Assembly: GCF_011683955.1 (NCBI RefSeq)
Contig: NZ_JAAQPI010000013.1
Location: 124,001 to 188,000, forward strand
Reading direction: 5' to 3'
Origin: Pseudomaricurvus alkylphenolicus
GTDB taxonomy: Bacteria > Pseudomonadota > Gammaproteobacteria > Pseudomonadales > Cellvibrionaceae
Length of the DNA stretch: 64,000 bases
Below the pieces are notes generated by a model. The model searched no databases. It worked only from the letters and a program-made list of their open reading frames with translations, and was not told the origin of the DNA. Below, one piece after another: positions 9,660-19,201 of the stretch. A program made the translations under genes and the position numbers. How positions within the stretch are numbered: position 1 is the first letter of the stretch; the number at the start of each line of letters is the position of its first letter.

Positions 9660-9720
9660 TTAAAGCATGATTTTTTTGTAAATTTCCATGTTTTTTTTGT
9701 TTTTTTTTGGTTTTTTTGTC
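9660..9720. other. Helically phased A/T tracts, predicted bent DNA
   Basis: T tracts of 7, 8, 9 and 7 bases occupy 9671-9677, 9691-9698, 9700-9708 and 9711-9717. Their centres are about 20, 10 and 10 bp apart, which is helical phasing expected to curve DNA. The tracts lie in the 303-bp space between the AlgP-like gene start (9540) and the hemH end (9844). That space otherwise holds only the promoter region of the AlgP-like gene and the hemH terminator. Confidence 0.6.
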
Positions 9721-9758
9721 TGCCAGACACCAATTCGGGTCTTTTGCAGAAAAAAATC

Positions 9759-9796
9759 AAAAAAAACCGCGCTCAGTGAATCATCTGAACGCGGCC
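9759..9796 (-). terminator. Rho-independent terminator of hemH
   Basis: The hairpin CCGCG-c-TCAG / CTGA-a-CGCGG (9767-9776 with 9785-9794) is followed on the minus strand by a long T run. It lies about 50 bp after the hemH stop. The plus-strand side also has a T run (CCTTTTTT), so it could act in both directions. Confidence 0.85.
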
Positions 9797-9843
9797 TTTT
9801 TTCTGAATTGTTTTGAACAATCACCACCCCGTTTTCAGAGCAA

Positions 9844-10821
9844 TCACAGGTGTTCCCGGACAATATTTTCCATCATATCGATGTGTTCAGGTTGTGCATT
9901 GAGGCAGGGAACAAATTCAAACCGATCTCCCCCCGCCTCAAGAAACAACTCCCGGTTTTCCTCATTTATTTCCTCAAGTGTTTCCAGACAATCAGCCGCA
10001 AAAGCGGGGCAAATCACATCTACACTTTTTACACCTTGTTGAGCCCAGTTTTGCAGCTGCTTGTCGGTATAAGGTTGTAGCCACTCCGCCTTACCCAATC
10101 TGGACTGAAAACTGACGCTCCATTGGTGAGATTCCAGGTTCAATCGCTTTGTGACAGCATCGGCGGTGGCCAAACACTGCTTTTGGTAGGGATCACCCAG
10201 ATCCACGCAACGCTTTGGAATACCGTGGAAAGAAAAAAGCAGCTTCTCTGCAGGCTCATGTTGAGACCAATGTTGGGACAAAGAAGCCGCCAGCGCTTCA
10301 ATATAGTCACTGCGATGGTAGTAACTCTTATAAAAAGTCACATCACTGACATTGCGCTGCTCCAATAGCATCTTTGCATACTGGTCATAAAGAGCGGCTG
10401 TAGTCGTGGCCGAATACTGGGGATAAAGAGGCAATACCAGAATCCGTTCACATCCCTGCTGTTCCAGCTCAGCAATCCGATCTTTGAGCTTGGGGCTGCC
10501 GTAGGTCATCGCGTAACAGATTCTGACCTGATGCTTATCGAAGCGTTTGGCGAGTTCACTCGCCTGCTGTTCGGTAATTGCCTTCAAGGGCGAGCCGTTT
10601 TCCGTCCAGATGCCTTGATAATTTTTGGCAACCCTGGGAGCACGCAACGGCAGAATAACGCCATAAAGGAGAGGCAACCAAAGCAGGCGTGGTAACTCAA
10701 CAACACGCTGATCAGAAAGAAATTCGGCGAGAAAACTTCTCACTGCACTCGCGGAGGGTTCAGTGGGTGTTCCAAGGTTGGCAATGACAACACCCAGAGG
10801 TGTGGATTGATTCGATTCCAT
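9844..10821 (-). CDS. hemH: Ferrochelatase
   Basis: Inserts Fe2+ into protoporphyrin IX, the last step of haem synthesis. 325 residues, normal length. Family motifs: GVVIANLGTPTEPS at the N-terminus, the metal-binding His in LFSFHGIPKR near residue 195, and the acidic helix CLETLEEINEENRELFLEAGG near residue 270. No Fe-S-cluster C-terminal extension is present. It is monocistronic, with its own terminator and a 556-bp upstream spacer. Confidence 0.96.
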   Translation of the reverse strand: MESNQSTPLGVVIANLGTPTEPSASAVRSFLAEFLSDQRVVELPRLLWLPLLYGVILPLRAPRVAKNYQGIWTENGSPLKAITEQQASELAKRFDKHQVRICYAMTYGSPKLKDRIAELEQQGCERILVLPLYPQYSATTTAALYDQYAKMLLEQRNVSDVTFYKSYYHRSDYIEALAASLSQHWSQHEPAEKLLFSFHGIPKRCVDLGDPYQKQCLATADAVTKRLNLESHQWSVSFQSRLGKAEWLQPYTDKQLQNWAQQGVKSVDVICPAFAADCLETLEEINEENRELFLEAGGDRFEFVPCLNAQPEHIDMMENIVREHL

Positions 10822-11022
10822 AAGCTTTTATTGCATCCGATTTCCGGTAGAGAGTGCCTCATTTATTGTTAACGGACAAGAAATTGTGTCTTCATTAATA
10901 TTTGTGGTTTGTTTCAAGTCGCAAACTTGCTGCAAGGTTTCCTTGGTGCCATAAGCGGTCTTTCTTTTTCTAGATTCAGGGCGCGATGGGCTTTCGATGA
11001 TGTCCGCAACGACCGCACGAAT

Positions 11023-11064
11023 GTAGGCCGGATTAGAAGCGCTTTGCGCTTCGTAATCCGGCGA
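11023..11064 (+). repeat. REP-like palindrome, copy 1
   Basis: A palindrome starting GTAGGCCGGATTAGAAGCGC with the mirror arm GCGCTTCGTAATCCGGC. The core CGGATTA...TAATCCG is typical of intergenic REP families in gammaproteobacteria. It pairs in inverted orientation with a second copy about 110 bp away. Confidence 0.75.
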
Positions 11065-11170
11065 TCCGCCGAAGGTTTAAATTGGCGGCGGCCCTGTATA
11101 AACCGCCCGTTGCAGCAACATCCCAAAGTGTCAAAAACCGGGCCGCAGCCAACGAACAGCTCCAGCGGAA

Positions 11171-11212
11171 CCGTCGGATTACGCTCCGCAAAGCGGAGCT
11201 AATCCGACCTAC
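11171..11212 (-). repeat. REP-like palindrome, copy 2 (inverted)
   Basis: Read on the minus strand it starts GTAGGTCGGATTAGCTCCGC and closes GCGGAGCGTAATCCGAC. Head and arms match copy 1 except for compensatory changes in the stem (AAGCGC becoming CTCCGC on both sides), so the hairpin is conserved. The two copies form a REPIN-like inverted doublet. Confidence 0.75.
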
Positions 11213-11311
11213 GCGGGAAGAACATCCTGTTGTCTCGAACGGCAGCTATGGCACTTTACAGACGGCCAATTCATCTCCAGGTAACTCTTACCCAACCCTC
11301 ACTCGCAGCCC

Positions 11312-11342
11312 AAAAAAAAGGCTCCCTGGGGAGCCTTTTTTG
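11312..11342 (-). terminator. Rho-independent terminator of adk
   Basis: AAAAGGCTCC / GGAGCCTTTT with a 4-nt loop, and a run of eight A on the plus strand (T on the transcribed minus strand). It lies 35-65 bp beyond the adk stop. The flanking T run on the plus strand makes it symmetrical. Confidence 0.9.
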
Positions 11343-11377
11343 AGCGTCTTATCTCAAGCGTAATACTTGGAGAAAAC

Positions 11378-12394
<1,017 letters not shown>

Positions 12395-12598
12395 ATGACC
12401 ACCCCACATCTGGCAGAAAAGCTGAACCGGCCACAGTCACCAGGCAGCCAGCCAATCTGCAAAATCGCGCTGCCAATAGATGACGCCGCCAAACTGGCCG
12501 CGTTAAATCAAATCTATCCCGGCAGGGATACTCAAGCCCTGATTACCGAGCTGTTACACCACGCACTCAATACTCTGGAATCTGACCAAAAAACGTAA
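12395..12598 (+). CDS. Small protein related to the next gene; function unknown
   Basis: 67 residues, soluble, with no Cys pair or signal. The core (about 27-60, IALPIDDAAKLAALNQIYPG then two helices ending ELLHHALNTLE) aligns by eye with residues of the next protein (LPQDATTLQQLCERYP ... DLLGAALRDLE), so the two are paralogues. A beta strand followed by two helices suggests a ribbon-helix-helix-like or dimerisation fold, which is inference. TGGAGG precedes the ATG at a good distance. Confidence 0.7.
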   Translation: MTTPHLAEKLNRPQSPGSQPICKIALPIDDAAKLAALNQIYPGRDTQALITELLHHALNTLESDQKT

Positions 12599-12633
12599 TC
12601 TGGTCGAATACGGAATAGAAAATGAGGTCTTCC

Positions 12634-12984
12634 ATGAAACCATTTGCCGATATCACCACCAAGTGGAAACGATTTGGGGTGGGAACACTCACCGATCACC
12701 AATATCAGGTATCACTGCTCCCTCAGGATGCCACCACACTTCAGCAACTTTGCGAACGCTACCCCCGAATGACACAGGCAGAGATTATTCGGGATTTATT
12801 GGGCGCCGCGCTACGAGACCTGGAACAATCACTGCCCTACCAGCCGGGAAAAAAAGTCATTGCACTGGACGAAATGGGTGATGAAATCTACGCGGACGAC
12901 GGATTGACTCCCCGCTTTCTGGCCCTGACAAAACACTACCAACACCTGCTGCGTCTCGATTGTGACACCATCCCATCGGCGTGA
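12634..12984 (+). CDS. Conserved small protein, 'pilin assembly'-type of pseudomonads
   Basis: 116 residues from ATG 12634 (MKPFADITTKWKRFGVG), chosen because GAGG lies 6 nt upstream; an ATG at 12622 is also in frame. It has the same central motif as the preceding gene, followed by PYQPGKKVIALDEMGDEIY and LTPRFLALTKHY. This resembles from memory the small proteins named 'pilin assembly protein' or 'type 1 pili tip component' in Pseudomonas genomes; that name has weak experimental support and no pilus genes are nearby. It is likely cotranscribed with 12395-12598 (35-bp gap). Confidence 0.75.
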   Translation: MKPFADITTKWKRFGVGTLTDHQYQVSLLPQDATTLQQLCERYPRMTQAEIIRDLLGAALRDLEQSLPYQPGKKVIALDEMGDEIYADDGLTPRFLALTKHYQHLLRLDCDTIPSA

Positions 12985-13024
12985 GCGCAGTTATTGATCT
13001 TTAACCAGGAAAAGGAGGTAAAAA

Positions 13025-13690
13025 ATGAAACTGTTTGGCCTTGGTAATCGTCACCAGGAAGAACAGGAGGGAACCGGCCCGGACTCTGAACTGAGTGGAC
13101 AAAGGGATTTTGAAGATGATTTGAGCCACTTGCAGCTACCTGAGGGTACCGAATTGGATGAAAATTTTCTTACCGACGACGGGCTCCGCAACGATGCCCT
13201 CCAACAAAGGAGCCCGTACACTCCGACCCATCCGCTTTCTCCCCGGTTTGGCATCGAAAGAGCTACCGAGCTAATGGGTAAACTTCCCCAGGGGGATATA
13301 GAATTGATTGTGCAGGTTGTTGAAAAAACCCTTGCCTCCATGGACGTGGAGGTGGCAGACATTGTTATCGATGCCGAGTCCAAAGAACAGAGACTCAATG
13401 AAAAACACGAGCTGCTCAAGGAAGAAATTCAGGGGTTTGAACGCCAAATCGAGGACCGCAACCAACAGATCGAATCCCTGCTACAGGAACTCAGAGAAAC
13501 CACTGACGTTAAGCAAAAATTGCAGCTGTCGCTGAACCAGAAAAGCGCAGATTCTCCGATTCGAACCAAGGCCACTCCAGCCTCGCCCACAGAAGAGCTC
13601 AATCAGGAGGACAATGCCGTTGTCGTGTCGCAAAAACGCACGACTTCAGACGACGAACCCGCCGCCGATATGCCCGACCAGCTTCACTGA
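13025..13690 (+). CDS. Acidic coiled-coil protein of unknown function
   Basis: 221 residues. A near-perfect Shine-Dalgarno AAGGAGGT (13012-13019) precedes ATG 13025. The N-terminal 70 residues are acidic and low-complexity. Residues about 80-120 (GIERATELMGKLPQGDIELI and onward) look folded. Residues about 118-175 are a Glu/Gln/Lys heptad-rich coiled coil. The C-terminus is disordered. No family is recognised. It follows the two small paralogues by 40 bp and ends by overlapping the convergent mazG gene by 7 bp. A structural or scaffolding role is the most that can be guessed. Confidence 0.75.
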   Translation: MKLFGLGNRHQEEQEGTGPDSELSGQRDFEDDLSHLQLPEGTELDENFLTDDGLRNDALQQRSPYTPTHPLSPRFGIERATELMGKLPQGDIELIVQVVEKTLASMDVEVADIVIDAESKEQRLNEKHELLKEEIQGFERQIEDRNQQIESLLQELRETTDVKQKLQLSLNQKSADSPIRTKATPASPTEELNQEDNAVVVSQKRTTSDDEPAADMPDQLH

Positions 13691-14514
13691 GCCGGGCATT
13701 GCGCCAGCTGAATTTTTGCTTCGTCCCACAGCTGGTCCATCACTTCCAGAGACGCACTTTTCACATCAACCCCCTGCTCCTGCAGGCGCTGTTCGATATA
13801 GCGAAAACGGTCTTCAAACTTCTGATTGGCTGCCCGCAGCTGCGCTTCAGCGTCACCTTTGCAGTGTCGACTGAGATTCACTACCGCAAAGATCAAATCC
13901 CCCAACTCTTCACTCACCGCCTGGGAATCGCCTTGAGCTAACGCCTCCTTGACTTCCTGCAGCTCTTCCTCAATTTTACTCACCACCCCACCCGGATCAG
14001 GCCAGTCAAAGCCCACATTCGATGCCCGTTTTTGCAACTTGGCGGCGCGGCTGAGAGCCGGAAGATTGAGTGGAATATCATCCAGTACACCGCGCTGCCC
14101 TTTGGCTTGGCGCTCCTGTTCCTTGATCTCTTCCCAGCGCTTTTTAATCTGACGTTCATCGTCTTCGGTGCGTTCGCTGGTGAAACGACTTTCCAGTGTA
14201 TTGTCCGGAAACACATGGGGATGGCGGCGCACTAGTTTAGTCACCAGCTCTGAAACCACCCGATCGAAATCAAAACGCTCTTCTTCGGCGGCTATTTGGC
14301 TGTAAAAGATCACCTGAAACAATAAATCGCCCAACTCTTCCTGTAGATGGCCGTAGTTTTCCCGTTCAATGGCGTCCACCACCTCGTAGGCCTCTTCCAG
14401 GGTAGAGGGTGCAATGGTGCGGTAGGTTTGCTCCAGATCCCAAGGACAGCCGCTGCCGGGCTCTCGCAAACGCTGCATGAGGGTTTTGAGGTCATCTATG
14501 TTATAAGCAGTCAT
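13684..14514 (-). CDS. mazG: Nucleoside triphosphate pyrophosphohydrolase
   Basis: Hydrolyses NTPs to NMP + PPi and in E. coli modulates the stringent response. 276 residues with two MazG repeats. The first has LEEAYEVVDAIE and EELGDLLFQVIFYSQIA (metal-binding Glu/Asp); the second is around KIEEELQEVKEALAQGD with EELGDLIFAVVNLSR. The N-terminus CPWDLEQTYRTI is diagnostic. Its position directly downstream of relA (21-bp gap) is the usual gammaproteobacterial arrangement. Confidence 0.95.
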   Translation of the reverse strand: MTAYNIDDLKTLMQRLREPGSGCPWDLEQTYRTIAPSTLEEAYEVVDAIERENYGHLQEELGDLLFQVIFYSQIAAEEERFDFDRVVSELVTKLVRRHPHVFPDNTLESRFTSERTEDDERQIKKRWEEIKEQERQAKGQRGVLDDIPLNLPALSRAAKLQKRASNVGFDWPDPGGVVSKIEEELQEVKEALAQGDSQAVSEELGDLIFAVVNLSRHCKGDAEAQLRAANQKFEDRFRYIEQRLQEQGVDVKSASLEVMDQLWDEAKIQLAQCPAQ

Positions 14515-14535
14515 CGAGCCATTGGTTTCCGGGTA

Positions 14536-16782
14536 TCAGTTGTGACGGCGTCTTGCCGAGGCGACGTTGGTCAGCTGGTTCAAGCGACCGAGGATGCGAC
14601 TGAGTTCGTTGAAGCTGCCAATTTCAACCGTCAGTTGCATATCCACCGTATTCTTGCGTTTATCTGACAGGGTTTGCATAGCACTGATGTTGACCCTCTC
14701 GGTATCCAGCAACTCGGTGATATCGCGTAGTAATCCGTGTCGATCGAAGGCTTCGATCAGAACATCCACCGAGTAGGTACTCTGGGGGGCTTCTCCCCAG
14801 TCGACTTTGATAATACGTTCCGGCTCATCCGCCTGTAGCTGCAGAATGTTATGGCAATCCTGTCTGTGGATAGAAACACCTCGGCCAAGGGTGATGTAAC
14901 CGACAATGGCGTCACCCGGCACCGGGTGACAACAGCCCGCGATATGGGTCAGCAAATTACCCACACCGTCGATAAACAGATCGGAATCGCTGTGTTTCTG
15001 AGACGCTCTGCCGACTAAACCGATAGCGGGATCCACCGCCTCGCGGTCCACCATCAGCATTTTTTGAGCCGCGTTGACCACCCGATCCACACCAAGGTCA
15101 CTGGCACCCACGGCTGCGTAAAGATCGTCCAGACCGACAAGGTTCAGGCGCCGGGCCAGATCTTCGTAGTCCAATTCGTCCATAGCCAGACGGCGAAATT
15201 CTTTGTCCAGTACCGCGCGCCCTTCGGCAATATTCTGGTCCCTGGCCTGCAGCTTGAACCAATGTTGCACCTTGGCTCGGGCACGGCCGGTGCGAAGGTA
15301 ACCCAGCGCCGGAGACAACCAGTCACGACTGGGTGATTCGTGCTTGCCCGTCAGAATTTGCACCTGATCGGCGGTTTTCAATTCATAGTTCAGCGGAACA
15401 ATACGGTCGTTGACCTTGGCTCCCCGGCAGCGATGGCCGATTTCTGTGTGCACCCGATAGGCAAAATCCAGCGGTGTGGCCCCTTGCGGAAAATCGATGA
15501 TGTGCCCTTCGGGAGTAAAAACATAAACCCGATCCTGCTCGATGCCGGCGGCAAGATCGTCTTCCAGAGGATGCCCTCCCAACTCCTCATGCCACTCAAG
15601 CACCTGGCGCAGCCAGGCAATTTTCTGTTCGTAGCTGTCGGCAGTGTCATCTTCATCCGTGCCTTTGTAGCGCCAATGGGCACAGACACCGAATTCCGCT
15701 TCTTCATGCATCGCGCTGGTGCGAATTTGAACTTCCAGCACCTTTCGGTCCGGCCCGATTACCGCTGTATGCAAGGAGCGATAGCCATTTTCCTTCGGTG
15801 AGGCAATATAGTCATCAAACTCATTGGGGATATTCCGCCACAGACTGTGCACAATACCCAGCACCGCATAGCAATCGCGAACGGTGGGCACCAGAATACG
15901 CACGGCCCGGATATCGTAAACCTGGGAAAAACCGATATCCTTGCGGCGCATCTTACGCCAGATGCTGTAAATGTGTTTCGCGCGGCCGTTGATTTCCGCA
16001 TTAATATGGGCCTGCTCCATTTCCGCGTTGAGAATACCGATCACCTTGTCGATAAACTCCTGACGGTCCAGGCGTTTTTCATCCAGTAGACGCGCAATGG
16101 TCATGTAGTCATCGGGTTCGAGGTAGCGGAAGGACAAATCCTCCAGTTCCCACTTGATATGACCAATGCCCAGGCGGTGCGCCAGGGGGGCATAGACGTC
16201 CGCCACTTCACGCGCGACCTTGCGACGCTTGGCATCATCTATATTTTTGACCGCCCGAATGGCGCAGGTTCGCTCGGCCAGTTTGATGAGGGCGACCCGC
16301 ACGTCGTCCACCATGGCCACCAGCATTTTGCGCACGTTGTCCGATTGCTCTTGAGACGGGGAACCCAGAACACTTTCATTGGAATCGTTGCGCTGGGTAC
16401 TGATCGCGGCCATGCGAATAACGCCGCGAATCAGCTTCGCTACTGTCTCACCAAAATGATCCTGTACTTCGGCAAGCGGCAATTTATTCTCGCGAACGGC
16501 ACGATAAAGAATGGCGGCCTGCAGGGTTTCGAAATCCAGCTGCAGATCCGCCAGTATCTCCGCCATTTCCAGGCCCGTGCGAAAACTGCTGGTACCCTCG
16601 GCCCAGATGTTGTCGTTGGCAATGGCCCTCTCTTCGGCCGCCAGACTGCATTCGCAGGCGCTCTTTAGAGGGGCGTATTCCTCTGAATTGAGCGTGTGGA
16701 TGCCATTCAGCCGCTCCAGCCAGGCATCGATATCAACTTCACCGTCATCCTTAATGGGATGATCTTCTCTAACTTTAACCAT
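14536..16782 (-). CDS. relA: GTP pyrophosphokinase, stringent-response (p)ppGpp synthetase RelA
   Basis: Makes (p)ppGpp on starved ribosomes. 748 residues. Order: an inactive hydrolase domain lacking the HD pair (residues about 25-200), a synthetase domain with QVYDIRAVRILV and the RelA-type acidic motif EFDDYIASPKENGYRSLHT, a TGS domain (VYVFTPEGHIIDFPQGATPL), a zinc-finger/CC region (HIAGCCHPVPGD), and a C-terminal ACT domain (DVLIEAFDRHGLLRDITELL). The EFDD motif and missing HD identify RelA rather than SpoT. It lies between rlmD and mazG. Confidence 0.97.
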   Translation of the reverse strand: MVKVREDHPIKDDGEVDIDAWLERLNGIHTLNSEEYAPLKSACECSLAAEERAIANDNIWAEGTSSFRTGLEMAEILADLQLDFETLQAAILYRAVRENKLPLAEVQDHFGETVAKLIRGVIRMAAISTQRNDSNESVLGSPSQEQSDNVRKMLVAMVDDVRVALIKLAERTCAIRAVKNIDDAKRRKVAREVADVYAPLAHRLGIGHIKWELEDLSFRYLEPDDYMTIARLLDEKRLDRQEFIDKVIGILNAEMEQAHINAEINGRAKHIYSIWRKMRRKDIGFSQVYDIRAVRILVPTVRDCYAVLGIVHSLWRNIPNEFDDYIASPKENGYRSLHTAVIGPDRKVLEVQIRTSAMHEEAEFGVCAHWRYKGTDEDDTADSYEQKIAWLRQVLEWHEELGGHPLEDDLAAGIEQDRVYVFTPEGHIIDFPQGATPLDFAYRVHTEIGHRCRGAKVNDRIVPLNYELKTADQVQILTGKHESPSRDWLSPALGYLRTGRARAKVQHWFKLQARDQNIAEGRAVLDKEFRRLAMDELDYEDLARRLNLVGLDDLYAAVGASDLGVDRVVNAAQKMLMVDREAVDPAIGLVGRASQKHSDSDLFIDGVGNLLTHIAGCCHPVPGDAIVGYITLGRGVSIHRQDCHNILQLQADEPERIIKVDWGEAPQSTYSVDVLIEAFDRHGLLRDITELLDTERVNISAMQTLSDKRKNTVDMQLTVEIGSFNELSRILGRLNQLTNVASARRRHN

Positions 16783-16844
16783 ACTATTTCCGAGTGATTT
16801 CCATTCAGCGGGTCAATCCCCCTGTGTCAGCGTCGCCAACCCGC

Positions 16845-18176
16845 TCAAATTCCATTTGTACGCACAAATAATGCCATGGTTTCCACATGTGCCGTATGGG
16901 GAAACATGTCCAAGACCCTTAACTGCGACAGCTCAAACCCGCTGCGGACCAACGTACCTGCATCGCGGACAAAACTGGCCGGATTACAAGAGACATAAAT
17001 CAGCCTTTCGACAGCGGATTGGCCGATTTGTTCACACACCTTGGCAGCTCCGGCCCGCGGAGGATCCAAAAGCAGCTTGTTTATGGCCTTGGAACTCAAG
17101 CGTTTTCGCAAACTTTGCCCTTCGAGATCCAGAGCCAGAAATTCAGCATTTTCCAAACCATTGATATGGGCATTGTGGCGAGCACGGGTCACCATCGCTT
17201 CCACCGCTTCAACGCCGGTAACCTGACAACCGCTTCGTGCAATCGGCAGGGTAAAGTTGCCAATGCCGCAAAACAGATCCATAACCCGGTCATTGGGCTC
17301 CAAAGCCAACCATTGCAGTGCCTGAGCTACCATTTCGCCATTCACCGCTGGATTCACCTGGGTAAAATCTCCAGGCTCGAATGCCAGTGTCAGGCCATCC
17401 AGGGTATAGGCCAATAATGCTTCGACTGGCGCTCCCCTCAGATCCGTCAGTTTCCCATCGCGGTCGCCCTGCCAAAAACAATTCGCCTCTGCTATCTGCT
17501 CTTGCAAGCGCTCACGCAATTCACACGAAAGCGGACGAATATGGCGCACCACCACGGCTGGTGAAGGTTCCGCGCTCAGTAATTCAATATGAGTCACGCC
17601 ATGTTTTTGCGGAAGCGCCAACAGCCAGGCCTGAAGTTTTGGCAATAATGTGGATAACGAAGGACTGAGTACCGGACAGTGTTCAATATCGACCAAACGG
17701 TCACTGCCCTGCTCTCGGAAGGCGAGGTGATGATTGCGGTCTACGCCCAGGCGTACCCGAGCTCTGTAGCCCTGAGGAGTCGATACCACAGGCTCAAGTA
17801 TATTTGTCGGAGAGATCTTTTGCTGCCGTTGCAGTTGCGACAGAAGGGCCTGCTGTTTATACCCGGGCTGACACTCAGCCCGCATATGCTGCAGCTGGCA
17901 GCCACCGCATTTGCCGTAATGATGGCAGAATGGCTCTGCGCGATCGTCGGAAGCGTCCAGGACCCGCCTGACCTCACATTCGCTGAAACGCTTTTGACGG
18001 CGATAATGGCTGACTTCCACCGTTTCACCAGGAATTCCGCCGCGGATAAACACCGCTTTGCCCTCGTGTCGCGCCACCCCCCTGCCGTCCTGGGCAAAGT
18101 CTTCTACGCGCAAGGTATGCGGGGTGGATTCACTCGAAGGCCTACGGCCTGCGCCGGGTTTGAACAGACGAGCCAC
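16845..18176 (-). CDS. rlmD: 23S rRNA (uracil(1939)-C(5))-methyltransferase
   Basis: SAM-dependent methyltransferase that modifies U1939 of 23S rRNA. 443 residues. An N-terminal TRAM domain (about 18-80) is followed by the 4Fe-4S Cys cluster (CHHYGKCGGCQLQHM plus an upstream/downstream Cys), the SAM site MDLFCGIGNFTLPIA, the motif LLLDPPRAGA and the catalytic Cys in YVSCNPASFVRD. The rlmD-relA adjacency is conserved in gammaproteobacteria. It starts 6 bp after the cysM stop. Confidence 0.96.
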   Translation of the reverse strand: MARLFKPGAGRRPSSESTPHTLRVEDFAQDGRGVARHEGKAVFIRGGIPGETVEVSHYRRQKRFSECEVRRVLDASDDRAEPFCHHYGKCGGCQLQHMRAECQPGYKQQALLSQLQRQQKISPTNILEPVVSTPQGYRARVRLGVDRNHHLAFREQGSDRLVDIEHCPVLSPSLSTLLPKLQAWLLALPQKHGVTHIELLSAEPSPAVVVRHIRPLSCELRERLQEQIAEANCFWQGDRDGKLTDLRGAPVEALLAYTLDGLTLAFEPGDFTQVNPAVNGEMVAQALQWLALEPNDRVMDLFCGIGNFTLPIARSGCQVTGVEAVEAMVTRARHNAHINGLENAEFLALDLEGQSLRKRLSSKAINKLLLDPPRAGAAKVCEQIGQSAVERLIYVSCNPASFVRDAGTLVRSGFELSQLRVLDMFPHTAHVETMALFVRTNGI

Positions 18177-18181
18177 GGAGA

Positions 18182-19087
18182 TCAGTTAAACAGACCGGAA
18201 GAGAGGTAACGGTCACCGCGGTCACATATAATCGCCACAATTACCGAGTTTTCAATCTCTGCGCTAAGACGCAGCGCGCCTGCAACGGCTCCACCACTCG
18301 AAACGCCGCAGAAGATCCCTTCTTTTTGGGCGAGCTCGCGCATGGTGTGCTCGGCTTCAGCCTGACTCATATTCATAACGCGATCTACCCGTGTATCGTC
18401 AAAAATACTGGGCAGGTATTCCTGCGGCCAGCGGCGAATGCCGGGAATGCTGGCACCGTCTTCGGGCTGCAGACCGACAATCTCGACGTCCGGATTCTGC
18501 TCTTTGAGGTATTGAGAACAGCCCATGATGGTACCTGTGGTGCCCATGGAACTGACAAAATGAGTGATTTGACCACCTGTCTGTCGCCAGATCTCTGGCC
18601 CAGTACCATAGTAATGAGCCAGTGGATTGTCACCGTTGGCAAATTGGTCAAGAACGATACCCTCACCCTGGGCTTCCATGGTTTTGGCCAGGTCGCGAGC
18701 GCCTTCCATGCCCTGTTCCTGGGTGACCAGGATCAGTTCTGCACCATAGGCGGTCATGGCAGCTTTGCGCTCGTCCGTGGCGTTGTCCGGCATGATGAGA
18801 ATCATTCGATAACCTTTGATCGCCGCCGCCATAGCAAGGGCAATGCCAGTATTACCGCTGGTGGCCTCTATTAGTGTATCGCCTGATTTAATGTCCCCTC
18901 TTTGCTCGGCCCGGTTGATCATCGACAGCGCTGGTCGATCTTTGACCGATCCGGCCGGATTATTGCCCTCAAGCTTGACCAACAAGGTGTTACTGGTGTC
19001 GCCCGGCAACCGCTGCAGACGCACCAGGGGTGTTTCACCAATGCAGGTCTGAATGGTGGGAAAATCCAGCTCATTTGTACTTCTCAA
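18182..19087 (-). CDS. cysM: Cysteine synthase B
   Basis: PLP enzyme making cysteine (or S-sulfocysteine) from O-acetylserine. 301 residues, the shorter CysM type. The PLP Lys lies in NNPAGSVKDRPALSMI. The substrate loop is EATSGNTGIALAMAAAIKGY and the phosphate-binding Gly loop is SSMGTTGTIMG. First gene of the cysM-rlmD-relA-mazG run, divergent from the Gac sensor kinase. Confidence 0.95.
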   Translation of the reverse strand: MRSTNELDFPTIQTCIGETPLVRLQRLPGDTSNTLLVKLEGNNPAGSVKDRPALSMINRAEQRGDIKSGDTLIEATSGNTGIALAMAAAIKGYRMILIMPDNATDERKAAMTAYGAELILVTQEQGMEGARDLAKTMEAQGEGIVLDQFANGDNPLAHYYGTGPEIWRQTGGQITHFVSSMGTTGTIMGCSQYLKEQNPDVEIVGLQPEDGASIPGIRRWPQEYLPSIFDDTRVDRVMNMSQAEAEHTMRELAQKEGIFCGVSSGGAVAGALRLSAEIENSVIVAIICDRGDRYLSSGLFN

Positions 19088-19201
19088 AGCGTAAATACCT
19101 CGCGCAGCAGTAAAGGTTATGCCAACGGACTATTTTAGCGGAATAGGATATGGTAAAACAGGCTGATAAGATGGAATTTGGGAGCAAGTTGAGGAACCCC
19201 A

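Larger units (their letters stand above)
10822..11377. other. 556-bp non-coding spacer between hemH and adk
   Basis: No credible gene is present; the short frames here have no family resemblance or ribosome-binding site. It contains the hemH upstream region, an inverted pair of REP-like palindromes (listed separately) and the adk terminator. The presence of REP-like repeats explains the unusual length. Confidence 0.7.
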
